From Lepas anatifera (lineage: Eukaryota > Arthropoda > Thecostraca > Lepadidae), in assembly GCA_034440635.1 (NCBI GenBank), contig JAOTON010002194.1, forward strand, positions 372,001-436,000: a stretch of 64,000 nucleotides of DNA. Reading direction: 5' to 3'. This document shows positions 41,924 through 52,264 of this stretch, one piece after another. A model generated the notes under the pieces. It made no database searches, was not told where the DNA came from, and saw nothing but the letters and a program-made list of their open reading frames with translations. Each line of letters opens with the position of its first letter. Within the stretch, counting starts at the first letter, position 1. The position numbers and the translations under genes are program-made.

Positions 41924-44900
41924 TGAATGGGTTGAATGAGTGTGTCCCAGTCGCAATCTACACAGGACAACCTCCTCCCTTCTGGAGCCTGCACTACTTG
42001 AGGTCCACGATCCTAAGCGTGGTTTCAGCTCGCGGAGCATCCTACCCTTAAAATCACAATCCCATCGACGTTGCCAGTCGCTAAAAACATACATTTTAAC
42101 TTGCGCGTACATGTCAAAAAATGGAACACGAAGACCTGGGGGGGCAGCATGTTCTGCCCCCGTCTTTGCACATCGATCTGCCCGCTCATTTCCGGCGATT
42201 CCGCAGTGACTTGGCACCCAAACTAAATCTACACATTTTCCCTTTCCCCTCAGGCTATGCAGTTTCTGCCTAATAAGGGTCAAGAGATAAGATGCTGACA
42301 TATTATAAAAGTAAAAAGACTCCAATGCCTGTACAGAAGACAAAGAATCTGTAAAAATAACAAACTTTCTCGCCCTTAACTTCGAAACATGGTCCAGACA
42401 ACGGAATATTGCGTACAGCTCAGCGGTAAACACAGATGCCTCGCGCGGTAAACTAAAACACTTTTCAACGCCGTCGCTGACAAATGCACATCCCGTGCCA
42501 CCATCACCCTTCGAACCATCAGTGTAAAAGTGGATGTGATTATTATAAGATTCAGAACAGAACTCCCTAAATAACTGGCGCATAACTTCAGGAGGCATAT
42601 TTCTACATTGATCCAGTAAGCTCTTGTTTGTGTCCACTGCAGAGATAAGCCAAGGTTCAACCAAACACGCGTCACACGGTTCAATGAGATCTGTGTCTAT
42701 CCCAGCCTCCACAAGCCAGGCGCGGACCCTTACTCCTGGATGACGGGCTGCCGCGCGGGATCCATTATCAATCTGGCGGAGCTGGGCGTCACCAAAAAAT
42801 ATTGAGTATGTGGGATGCGTCGGGGATTGTTTGAGTTTCAATACATAGCGCATTGCAAGTGTTTTTCGGCGCAACTCTAATGGCATTTCATCGACGTCCA
42901 CTAACATGCTTGATATTGGGGATGTACGGAATGCTCCCGTTATAACTCTAACGGCTTGATGGTGCACAGTATCCAGCATGGTTTTTGCTGATTGGGGAGC
43001 GGCTTCATATACCAGGCTACCATACTCAATTTTTGAGCGTACTAATGACCTATAGAGCATGACAAGCGTTTTCCTGTCAGCCCCGTACCTCATTTTTGTT
43101 AGGACTTTGAGTATATTTAATGTATCAAAACACTTTGCGCGGAGCTGCTTCAGATGTGGTATGTGTGAGAGCCTTTTGTCCAGTGTGAGCCCTAGAAATC
43201 TCGTTTCCGGTACAACATCGATCAAATTTCCATAGATATACAACTTTGGGTCCTCACAATCTCCACGTCTGTTGCAAAAGTGCACGCACTTGGTTTTTAC
43301 ACTTGAGAAGCTTAAGCCGTTTCGTGTGCTCCACTCCTGCAAACGATCAAGACCGAGCTGCAGTCGCCTCTGTGCAGCGGCAGTGGTGGACGCCGTCACC
43401 CATATCGTAAAGTCGTCTACAAAAAGTGCGTGGTGAATATTCGTGGGTAAAGTGCCTGCTATGTCGTTAATCATAACTGCAAACAGGGCGATAGAGCTCA
43501 CAGAACCTTGAGCAATTCCCCTCTGTTGTTGGTATCGATTTGATAAGACAGAGTTAACGCGATAACGAAAAAACCTATTTCTAAGAAAATTGGAAATGAA
43601 CCATCCCATGTGCCCTCGCACACCGAGCTCGAAAAGTTTGTGTAGGATGCCGTGTCTCCAAGTACAATCATACGCGCGCTCAACGTCAAAGAACACCGCA
43701 ATTGTGTGACATTTACGTACAAAACCCTCGCGCACAGAGGCATCTAAACGAACTAGGTGGTCTATTGTGGAGCGGCCCTGGCGAAAACCACACTGGCTAT
43801 TACAAAGGAGCTGGTTGGATTCCAGATACCAAACAAGACGCATGTTGACCATTTTTTCGAGCAGTTTACACACACACGAAGTCAATGAGATGGGACGAAA
43901 GTCGTTGGGTGATGAGCCAGTTTTGCCGGGCTTCAAAATAGGTACGATATGTGCCTCGCGCCACTGATCTGGGAAATCATTGTTACTCCAGATGTGATTA
44001 TATATGTTTAGCAGAGACGATAGAGATGCATCAGGTAACTGGCGAAGCATATTGTTAGTGATGTTATCAGGGCCAGGTGACACCGGCCTCACAGTGGACA
44101 GTGCTGCTCTGAGCTCAGCTATTGAAAAAGGCACATTGTAATGAGCCGAGTTATCCCGCCCAAAGTCGACCGGTTTTCTCTCCGCGATTTCACGAATTCG
44201 AGTAAAATGAGGATTTTCAGAGGAGACACTGCAACGATCATGGAAAGCTCTCGCCATGTGCTCAGCCACCTCTTGCGAGTCGGTTATCTTAAACCCGTTG
44301 GCTTCCAAAACTGGAGCAGACGGGGGACGATTTTTTCCCTGCATTCTTCGTATTTGGAACCAGACCTCAGCTGACGGAGTGAAACGATTTACCCTAGACA
44401 CATATTCTACAAACCACCTTCTCTTCGAGTTCAGCACAACGCGACGCGCAAACGCCCTAGCACGCTTGAAATTCGCGTGGTTTGTTGCTGTTGAGTGTCT
44501 GTTAAAAATTCTAAAAGCCCGTTTTCTGCTTAAAATGGCTGACTTGCACTCCTGGTTCCACCACGGCACAGGAGTGCGTTTTGGCTGCCCACGTGTCATC
44601 GGAATAAAATGTTTCGCTGCTGTCAAGATCACACAATTAAAATTCTCGACAGCCTGCGTGGCCGAGGCCTCCGGGGTGGGGTCCACCGCACCACAAGCAG
44701 CCCCGAAACCTGCCCAGTCTGCCCGCCTTTCGTTCCAGCGCGGGGGTATGCTCCCGCAGGGCGAGGACGGTTCGGAGAGATAAGAATAGGGAAATGGTCA
44801 CTTCCGTGAGGATCATCCAGGGTGATCCAATTTAACTGGATGAGAAGAGACGGAGAACAAATGGAAAGGTCAATAGAAGAGAGAGAACCAGAGGGTACAG

Positions 44901-45423
44901 TAATATGAGTAGCACAACCGGAATTGAGGAGGCAGAGGGAATTAAGGTGAAGAAATCTCTCGACCGTGCGGCCCCGGGGACACGTGCAGCCGGCAGCTCC
45001 ACCCCACGCTGAGTTGTGAGCGTTAAAATCACCAAGTAACAGGAAAGGTGTGGACAGCTGGTCGACTAAATTATGCAGATCATTTAAATTTAGATTGGCG
45101 CCCGGTGGTAGGTAGATAGAACACACAGTCAATTTAATATAACCAAGGTCTACCCGGGCGGCTACCGCCTGCAGCGCTGTATTTAGAGGTATACTGTAGC
45201 AGGGAGTGGCATGGTGCACAGCAACCATCACCCCTCCGTATGCTATTGTTGAACTAAAAATATCTTTTCTAAAACTCTGATAATTTCGAATATTATAAGC
45301 AGCTCCAGGGGACAATTTTGTCTCCTGAAGACATAAGACAGAAGGGTTATAATCGGACAAAATCTGCTGCAGGTCGCTAAAATTCGAACGGAGGCCTCGG
45401 CAATTCCACTGTAGAAATGTCAT
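41924..45423 (-). pseudogene. Element E ORF2, main part: endonuclease, reverse transcriptase, RNase H
   Basis: Starts MTFLQWNCRGLRSNF at 45423. EEP: LQETKLS, LLGDFNAHNS and GSDHFP. A frameshift near 44745 separates the endonuclease from one long open frame (to 41939) holding reverse transcriptase (GIAQGSVSSI, FVDDFTIW) and RNase H (FYTDGSK, TAELYAIF, FTDSLSS, VPSHCGIAGNERAD). F interrupts it after LRLGHTHSTHS; the last codons are at 17794-18036. Confidence 0.88.
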
Positions 45424-45468
45424 TTTAAGCTAAAAGAAAACGGGCTTACTAAAAATAGACGGCTTAAC

Positions 45469-47124
45469 CTAACCTTTCCAAGGGGGCCCAGTACCCCCGT
45501 ATGGCCCCTTGCCTGGCCCCACGCTGGGGCCACCGATTCGGTAGCGGACCGGACCACGACTTCGTGCGCCTTCATCAGAATGAGCACGCGCTCGTGTTGT
45601 TTGGGGCTCGCTGGGAGGGCTCACAGCAGGACGCTTTGTCGGAGACCTGCTCCGCGGCCCCTCAAAATTTCTCCGCATTGCCGTGACGGTGGAAGAGCGG
45701 ATCTGGGCTGGAGGCTGTGCTGCCGGCGTCTGGGTCACTGGCAAGGTCGGCGGCGGCGGTGGAGGCGCTGAATTATCGCCGCCGGTGGGTGGTTGGACGG
45801 CAGGCGGCCGGAAACGCCTCCCCGTGGTGGAGTGCTTACCACCCCGTCCTACAACCGCCCATCCCTCCGTCTCAGTCGGTGCTTGGCTCGGAGTGGCACC
45901 GGGTGCCGACTCCAGGGAGTCACCAGCAGGAGCCGCCTGCTGGTGCTGTGGCGCGAGGGGAGGGCCCTGTCCTCCATCACCGGCGAGGGCCGGGGGAGGG
46001 GAGGTAGGAGCAGGAACAGCGACCCGCCCCCTTCCCCCCCACGGAGGGGGTCGCGGAGGAGGTGCCACCGCCGGCTCAGGAGCCGGGGTGGCGGGCTGGT
46101 GTGAAAAAACCAGCCCCATCCTCCCCGCCAGGCGAACAAAGTCTGCCACGGTCAGGGAACGGATGACCTCCTCCGCGGTCATCTTTGGGGTACCCGAACT
46201 GCTGGTAGATGCTACTTGGGAGTAGCGCTTTTGGGGGTGGGAGGCCATGTAAACATCCCTAGCCTGGCGGAAGCTAACCTTTTGTGTGATCATTATGGTA
46301 AGTATTTCTTTTTCTTTGCTTAATTCGGGACATGCACGATCAACAACTTCATGACATCCATTACAATTCGCACACTTTAGGGTTTCTGAGTCGCATTCTG
46401 TGGTACTGTGGACCTCTGAAGAACATTTCCCGCATACACGCTTGCCTTTGCAAGCTCGGGCGGTGTGGCCAAACTTCTGGCAGGTGAAGCATCGCATGGG
46501 TGATGGCACATATGGTCTCACGCCGACCCTCGTGTAACCGACATAGATGTGATCCGGCAGCTCTGGTTTGTCGAATGTAAGTATGACTGTGTCTGTGTCC
46601 AGCATGTTGTCGCCACTTCTCCTCCTGATTCTGCGCACCTCCACCACTCCAAGTTCATCAAGCCCTTCAGCAATTTCCTCCTCCGAGAGTCCCCTGAGTT
46701 CCTGACTGGTGACGACTCCTTTCGTGAAATTCTTTGTTCTGTGCGGTTCTACGGAAACATGTACTTTGTGTGTTGTTTGCTGTCCAGACTCCTTCCTTGT
46801 GAATTTGAGTTCTGATACGGAAAGTGCACGCTCTGCGTCCTCTACTCGCGCAAACTCAACCTCCAGTGAACCATCGCGGAGCTTTACACATCGGACAACT
46901 TTGCCGAGACGATCGAGGGCCTCCTTTCGCTTGAAAGGCGACAGGGCCGCAAGAGATGAGTCGAGTCCCCGTATTACTAAAACACGGGGACAGGACGGCT
47001 GAATGGTCGGTTTTTGCGAACCGGATCTAGGTGTTCGCTCAATCCCTTCCCCCAAAGGGGGATGGGAGATGTCAACCTCCGGTGGAGGGTGAAGAGAAGG
47101 GTTCGAGGGGTTAGAAGTGTCCAT
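45469..47124 (-). CDS. Element E ORF1, intact 551 codons (gag-like)
   Basis: Complete frame from MDTSNPSNPS to GTGPPWKG. Three zinc knuckles: residues 212-225 (CFTCQKFGHTARAC), 231-244 (CGKCSSEVHSTTEC) and 251-265 (CANCNGCHEVVDRAC). A basic RRM-like part comes before them and a Pro/Gly-rich, basic C-terminus after. Such proteins coat LINE RNA. It ends 45 bases before the ORF2 ATG. It is intact although E is the oldest element of the nest. Confidence 0.85.
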   Translation of the reverse strand: MDTSNPSNPSLHPPPEVDISHPPLGEGIERTPRSGSQKPTIQPSCPRVLVIRGLDSSLAALSPFKRKEALDRLGKVVRCVKLRDGSLEVEFARVEDAERALSVSELKFTRKESGQQTTHKVHVSVEPHRTKNFTKGVVTSQELRGLSEEEIAEGLDELGVVEVRRIRRRSGDNMLDTDTVILTFDKPELPDHIYVGYTRVGVRPYVPSPMRCFTCQKFGHTARACKGKRVCGKCSSEVHSTTECDSETLKCANCNGCHEVVDRACPELSKEKEILTIMITQKVSFRQARDVYMASHPQKRYSQVASTSSSGTPKMTAEEVIRSLTVADFVRLAGRMGLVFSHQPATPAPEPAVAPPPRPPPWGGRGRVAVPAPTSPPPALAGDGGQGPPLAPQHQQAAPAGDSLESAPGATPSQAPTETEGWAVVGRGGKHSTTGRRFRPPAVQPPTGGDNSAPPPPPPTLPVTQTPAAQPPAQIRSSTVTAMRRNFEGPRSRSPTKRPAVSPPSEPQTTRARAHSDEGARSRGPVRYRIGGPSVGPGKGPYGGTGPPWKG

Positions 47125-48251
47125 AGGAAGATCATAAGGTTCGACCAGCCACGTGCGCCCCCTTCCAACGAGGGTGCTACAAGGCGAGACGACGCACGGG
47201 CTGGCTATACGGGGGAGACGCCGCCGTTACAGGGGGGGAGAGAGACTCACCAAGCCCCCCTGCCCCGACGACGGTCCCCCCTTGCACCTAGCCTAGACGA
47301 CCCCGGGCGGGGCGCGGACACCCCACCCTCCCCGGGTGAAGTTGGGACTTCACCCAAGGAGGGAGGGGCAGCCGAGCCCCACGAAAGGCCGACAGACTTT
47401 TACAATGCTGCTACTCTTGTCGATGCCCTCAAGAGTTCCCCGCCCTTGCGGAAATCCAGACCAAAGTAGAGTGTTGCTAGAGGCACACGAACCACAACAG
47501 CGCCTACCTCAGCTCAGCTACCAGGACTCCTTCATCCCGGGGTACGGGTCGGTGCGCAGCTCACCTTAAAAAGACAGGCGCCCTCGCACGGCCTCATCGG
47601 AGCAGGCGACTACCACCTGCTCGTCACAACTGATTCCCGGCTGGTCCGAGAGAAGTGAGCCCCCGACCCGCAGGGCCGGCTATTAGAGGGATCCAATCGC
47701 CAGCCACACGAGCCGGAGGCCCACATACACCCAGACCATCCAGGAATCATAGGCACGTGCAAGGACGCCCATGATACTGGGATAATGTGGGTAACTGGGA
47801 AGTTATGAGTTGGAAAAGGAGGAGGGTCGGTCTGCGCTGTCCAGCCCAGACGCGCGCCGCACGCGACCGAGGTGTCCACACTCAAGACGAGCCAGAGTGC
47901 ACACACCCCCGCCACCCGCGGAGACACGCCGGGCCAGACAACGCAGACAGTGGGCAGGAGGGGTGTTTAGGAGTGGACAGAAAGGATACGGGTGGAAAGG
48001 CATGGAGAGATAAGGAAATAAGGAAAGAAGAGGAAAAGGAACAAGGAGTTGGTGGGATTTGAATTTAGGAAGGCCAAGAAAGGATGAGGATGGCAGTTTC
48101 GATTTGGACTCTCGCCCGAAGACGAGGGGCGAAACCCATCCTGCCAACTGGGGTCGCGGGTGTCGTCACATCCCGTACTCAATTATCCATGTGCCGAACC
48201 AGTCAGCAGGTGCCAACAAGTCCAGCAGATGAAAATCGGTCCCCTGCGGGG
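47125..48251 (-). promoter_or_regulatory. Element E 5' UTR (shared module)
   Basis: 1.1-kb leader matching those of B and H, with the 105-codon sense frame at 47610-47927. The first 11 bases form CCCC-GCA-GGGG, a potential terminal hairpin. Confidence 0.75.
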
Positions 48252-48560
48252 TCTGACCGGGTACCTTCGGGTCTGCCCGGACCCTCAGCTGTGGTCTGTC
48301 TGCACCCCTGTGATCCAACCGGGGCCTCTGTGGTCTGCCGGGGTCCCCTGAAGATTGTTCGGGCTCCCTATGGGTTTCCGAGTTGCTTGTGGTCTGCCTA
48401 GGGCTCCCTATGGTCTGTTCGGGCCCCTTGTGGTCTGCCTGAGCCCCTAATGTTGTGTATGGGCTTCTTGTGATCTGCCCGGCCTTCGTGGTCTACCCTG
48501 GGCCAATGTGTTTTTCCCAGGTTTCTTTTGGTTTGCCCGGGCCGTCTGTGGTATGCTCAG
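48252..48560. repeat. Degenerate 20-25 bp satellite, right half
   Basis: Continues the array seen at 17100-17432, with units such as GGCCCCTTGTGGTCTGCCTG. Its first 13 bases are the right copy of E's target-site duplication. Confidence 0.75.
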
Positions 48561-48926
48561 CCCCATTTAGTCTATCTTTTTTATGCTAACTCTGGTTTCC
48601 CATGGATTTCCTAGGGAGATGTACCCGATGTCTGACCTCAGTTCAGGCATATCAAAAATCCCGGGACATGTTCTGCAGCATCCGTTGTGCCCGATGTTTG
48701 ATGAGTTTGAGGTCGCTAGATTAACCCTTTTCTTACTTGTGCGATCTTTTTTTGTAAGATCACTTACCCTGGCCTGGAAATCTGACCTCAGATGACCGAA
48801 GCTAAGATTTTGAGGAAAGTAGCACAACTGATTAAGAATAAGGGGTGTCAGGTACGGGTGGCACTAAACGCCATCATTTATTCGCATCTGCGGGGCCGAG
48901 TGTTATTATTTATGTTTGGTTGTAGG
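48561..48926. other. Anonymous spacer
   Basis: No gene or element end recognised, apart from GTTGTAGG at 48919-48926, which is the target-site duplication of the next element. Confidence 0.4.
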
Positions 48927-49122
48927 CAGGGGCGTTGCCACAGATTTTCGAGTCGGGGGGGGGCCGTGTCAGAGTGGGGGCGCGGGCTAGTGATGAAGCC
49001 CTACGTTCACCCAAACGCGACATTTTCAATGCTATTTCCAGTCAAAAGTGGGGGGGGGGCGGGCCGCCCCCCACTTTCTGAGAGAGAGGGAGGCCCGCCG
49101 ACCCCTGGTGGCGACGCCCCTG
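48927..49122. mobile_element. hAT-type MITE with perfect 8-bp TSD
   Basis: A 196-bp element with ends CAGGGGCGTTGCCAC and GTGGCGACGCCCCTG (inverted repeats, one mismatch in 15), flanked by GTTGTAGG at 48919-48926 and 49123-49130. Eight-bp duplications and CAGGGGCG ends fit the hAT superfamily. The interior is G-rich and non-coding. Confidence 0.88.
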
Positions 49123-49308
49123 GTTGTAGGCATCGCACGAAGCTTAGTACATCATTCCTCAGACCCTTTCGGCGCTCTTTTTTCATAAATATGTTTTTTC
49201 GATCACATTTTCCTTAAAAAAACGGGACCCTCAGTTTGTGCGGGCCCCCTCATTATGTGCGGGTGCCCTTCGAGCCGGTTTCCTCCATCGAAAACATAAA
49301 GGTGCGCC

Positions 49309-49930
49309 CAGTGACGGATCTAAGATTTCGTTAAAGGGAATGTGGCACCTTCATAACGTGATTTTAACTGAGATAGCCAAGTTGTAAAGCAAGTCGGAAA
49401 AGCCGGTACTCCATATATCATTTGTCTTGGAACTCGATATTTCCGTAGAAAAAAGCTAAAACTTACCTGACACTAACCCCCTCATCAGCCCCTCGCCGGG
49501 CGACCATTGTTGTGAGCAGCTGGTGTGACGACATATGCTGACGTTACGATGGGCATTAGCCAATCGAAGCCCTTGAAGCATTTCAAGTATGGTAGTGGTT
49601 GCCAGATCATGACATCATCCACAGGAAGTTATTTATTTTCCTAGAGGAGTATTTTTAAAAACAAAATATTGAGCTTATTGAACATTTTTTCAGAGATATC
49701 ATGAGTGGTTTCATTATTTTTGGCTAAAAGTACGCCTAATTTCACTAAATTTCAAGATTCGACCAAGGTGCCACATTCCCTTTAAGGGGGGGGGCGAAGC
49801 CGGCGGGGGCGGCATGTGCCAACAACGGGTAAAATCATCCCACTCGCACTGGGTATTCAATATAAGAGGGGCTGCATTTTAGGGCAAAGAGGGCACCCCT
49901 TTCTCCCCCCTCTCCTTGGATTCGTCTCTG
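49309..49930. mobile_element. hAT-like MITE carrying TTAA MITE copy B
   Basis: Ends CAGTGACGGATCTAAG and CTTGGATTCGTCTCTG are imperfect inverted repeats. The flanks GGTGCGCC and GTTGCACC agree at 6 of 8 positions, an aged target-site duplication. TTAA MITE copy B is inserted 22 bp from the left end. Confidence 0.6.
49331..49785. mobile_element. TTAA MITE, copy B
   Basis: 455 bp, TTAA at both edges, same terminal repeats and interior as copy A (11118-11571). Confidence 0.85.
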
Positions 49931-50166
49931 GTTGCACCCCTGCAATGACTGGTGTGAATTTTTTCGGTGACTGGTGCCTGGTGCATATTTTTTCACGATA
50001 ATTAGCACCGCCGGTCTGTCTCGTCAGGCTGTTTTGCCATACTTTGCAGACTTGGGAACTACCTGGTGGTACTCTTGGGATTGCGGGGTATTGAGCCTTC
50101 CGAGGCCTCTCCCTTTTGTCCTCCACTGCCTCAGGAAATTGTCAGAAAGCCCACGTATATTTCCTG

Positions 50167-51623
50167 CAGAGCTGTGAATCGGTAAATGTTTCCACCGGTG
50201 GTATCGGCATTCGGTAGATCAAAACGGTCATTCGGTTCGGTTTTTCGGTATATTTACAAAAAGTTACCGAATGATTTGGTATTTTGGTCCCGTAGATAAA
50301 ATATAAGTCTATAGCATGTATTATTTAATTATGCTGCATTCTGTGGGATACCCATTACCAATGTCATCATGGCGTCATCCGTTAACAATCACACAATGTC
50401 TCTTCGTCACACATTATAGCCGTTATAGCCTCACACCTCCACAAGAACACAAAACACTCATCATTTTATCGTCGTACTTTCTCGTCGTATGATTATCGCT
50501 TTAGGGTCGGAGTCCCTTCTTTATTTTCTTTTTGGAGCTGTGTCTGTTATTGGTGTGTCTCGCGGTGTCAGGCAGAGCATTCCGCGTTCGTACAGCTCGA
50601 TGCAGGAATCTTGTATTATTATTTTCTAGGTTAGGCGTTGGCTATTTGTGTTACGGTGGTGTCAGTTGATACGCGTGTTGTCCTGCATGAAACCTCAGAC
50701 CTTTTTGATGAGGGTTTTATTTTTCTGTGGGCTTCAGCTTGGTGAACGAGTATGTGGATTGCTAACGTGTTGATTGTTGAGATCAGGGCTTGAGATGAGC
50801 TCACTTAAAGGGAAGGTGGTACCTTCATAACGTGATTTTAACTGAGATAGCCAAGTTGTAAAGCAGTTGGAAAACCCGGCACTCAATATATCATTTGCCT
50901 TGAAACTCGAGATTTCCGTAGAAAAAAAAACTAAAACCTACCTGCAGTATACCCCTCCTGTACCTCTAGCAGCAGGCCACAGTTGTCATGGCTGTTGGTG
51001 TGACGACATATGCTGACGTCACGATGAGCATCAGTCAATCGAAGCCCTTGAAGCGTTTCAAGTATGGTAGTGGTTGCCAGATGATGATATCATTCACAGG
51101 GTGATATTCATTTCTTTTTCTAGAGGGGTATTTTAAAAATCAAAATATTGAGCGTATTGCACATTTTTCAGATAAATCATGAGTGGTTTCATTATTTTCG
51201 GCTAAAAGTACGCCTAATTACACTAAATTCCAGGATTCGACCAAGGTGCCACATTCCCTTTAAGCTTGGCCGCCCTAGCTCCCGTCTGGTTCCGCTGAGT
51301 CTTTAGTGGTTCTGGTTAGTGTCTGGAGCTCACACGGGCAATTAGTACCGCAGAGCGAACACACTAGGACTTCTACTAAGGTTTTTGTGGTTTTTCTAGG
51401 GAGAGTGTGAACCAGCTTCTGAATGGAGATAGGCGCACCAAAGCATTGCTTCTTAGTAATGAATTATTTTTGCTTCCCTGTCAGATGTTTATCACGTGCT
51501 ATTCCAAGTATCTTCACCGTTTCAGCAGATTTCAGCGTTATGTGTTCGAAAGTGATTCATTTGGTATCGGTATCAGTACCGATATATAGAAATACCGAAT
51601 TCAATTTCTTAGTCCCAGCTCTG
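50167..51623. mobile_element. hAT-like non-autonomous element carrying TTAA MITE copy C
   Basis: Begins CAGAGCTGTGAATCGG and ends TTAGTCCCAGCTCTG, so CAGAGCTG is inverted at the ends. Flanks ATTTCCTG and ATGTTCTG match at 6 of 8. The subterminal regions share CGGTA/TACCG words (ATCGGTAAAT, TTCGGTATAT; GTATCAGTACCGATATA). No transposase frame is seen. MITE copy C occupies 50805-51263. Confidence 0.6.
50805..51263. mobile_element. TTAA MITE, copy C
   Basis: 459 bp, TTAA edges, left terminal repeat slightly diverged (AAGGGAAGGTGGTACC), right end identical to the family. Confidence 0.85.
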
Positions 51624-51904
51624 ATGTTCTGAGCAATCTTTTGAAAGGGTTTATGTGCCTGCTCAATAAATAAACATTGATGTGAAACGCTCTAATTCGC
51701 CCAGCGGGTAGTCACTGTATGACCGAAAGCCATTCGGTTTCGGCAGAGGCTCAATACCGAAGGTTCGGGAGCGGTAGATAAATCTAACACCGGTAGTAAT
51801 GACCGGTTTCAAAACCGCAATCCCAGCTCTGATTTCTGAGCAGTTGGTTAAATGCGTGAGTTTTGATGTGAGCCGCTTTAATTTACCCGTGCGTGAAAAC
51901 TGCG
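51615..51904. repeat. Duplicated hAT end plus flank
   Basis: The sequence TCCCAGCTCTGAT...TTCTGAGCA followed by GATGTGA-CGCT-TAATT occurs twice (from 51613 and from 51822). So the right end of the hAT-like element, and about 90 bp beyond it, were tandemly duplicated and then diverged. Confidence 0.5.
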
Positions 51905-51972
51905 TCGACCGAGATTCGAACACTCGACCTCATGATTCGTAGACCGCCGCTCTACCGACTGCGCTACGGTGC
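51905..51972 (-). repeat. tRNA-like SINE head or tRNA-Arg pseudogene
   Basis: The minus strand carries a box A-like GTAGCGCAGTCGGTAGAGC, a CTACGAA loop (ACG anticodon, U33) and a box B-like GTTCGAATC in the right order and spacing. The anticodon stem does not pair and the T arm has extra bases, so a functional tRNA is unlikely. A tRNA-derived SINE is the simplest reading. Confidence 0.55.
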
Positions 51973-52202
51973 AAGGCGGCTTTGCGGTGCGCGTCACGAA
52001 AGCTGTGGCTCACATTTGCAGAGCTTAGGAAAGTTAGCATTTTGAGGTATTTTTGTGCTTCTGACGTAAAAAAGCGAAATACAACATGTAAAGGGCATGG
52101 AACGGGCCTTCCGGTGAACGAAATTAATTTTTCCTACCATGCATATGCTGGCCGCAGCAGCCGTTGGAAAATGACTGAAATAGGCACGTAAGCCCTATGA
52201 AG

Positions 52203-52261
52203 CCGGAGTTTGCATACTTGTGACGTCATGCTATGACGTCACGATTGGCTTGAAACTCCGG
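52203..52261. repeat. Imperfect palindrome with two TGACGTCA words
   Basis: CCGGAGTTT...AAACTCCGG arms enclose GTGACGTCATGC and TATGACGTCACG, giving a hairpin of about 28-bp arms. Possibly the core of a small MITE. CRE-like octamers are seen directly; function is unknown. Confidence 0.6.
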
Positions 52262-52264
52262 ATG

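Larger units (their letters stand above)
17433..48251 (-). mobile_element. Element E: full-length I-group LINE, outermost of the nest
   Basis: E is bounded by a perfect 13-bp target-site duplication, TCTGACCGGGTAC at 17420-17432 and 48252-48264. It starts at 48251 (minus strand CCCCGCAGGGGACC), has a 1.1-kb 5' UTR, an intact ORF1 (45469-47124), an ORF2 with endonuclease, reverse transcriptase and RNase H, and a 3' end with the GGGCGCC stem-loop and (GATG)n tail at about 17433. Element F interrupts ORF2 at 18036/41924. Without F, E is about 6.9 kb. Same subfamily as element B. Confidence 0.9.

Noticed and set aside
48241..48251. HDV-like self-cleaving ribozyme at the LINE 5' end
   Set aside because: A CCCC/GGGG hairpin is present, but I could not see the double-pseudoknot strands or the catalytic C segment by eye; needs a structure search.
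51905..51972. Functional tRNA-Arg(ACG) gene
   Set aside because: Box A, box B and the anticodon loop are visible, but the anticodon stem does not pair and the T arm is misshapen; called SINE head or pseudogene instead.
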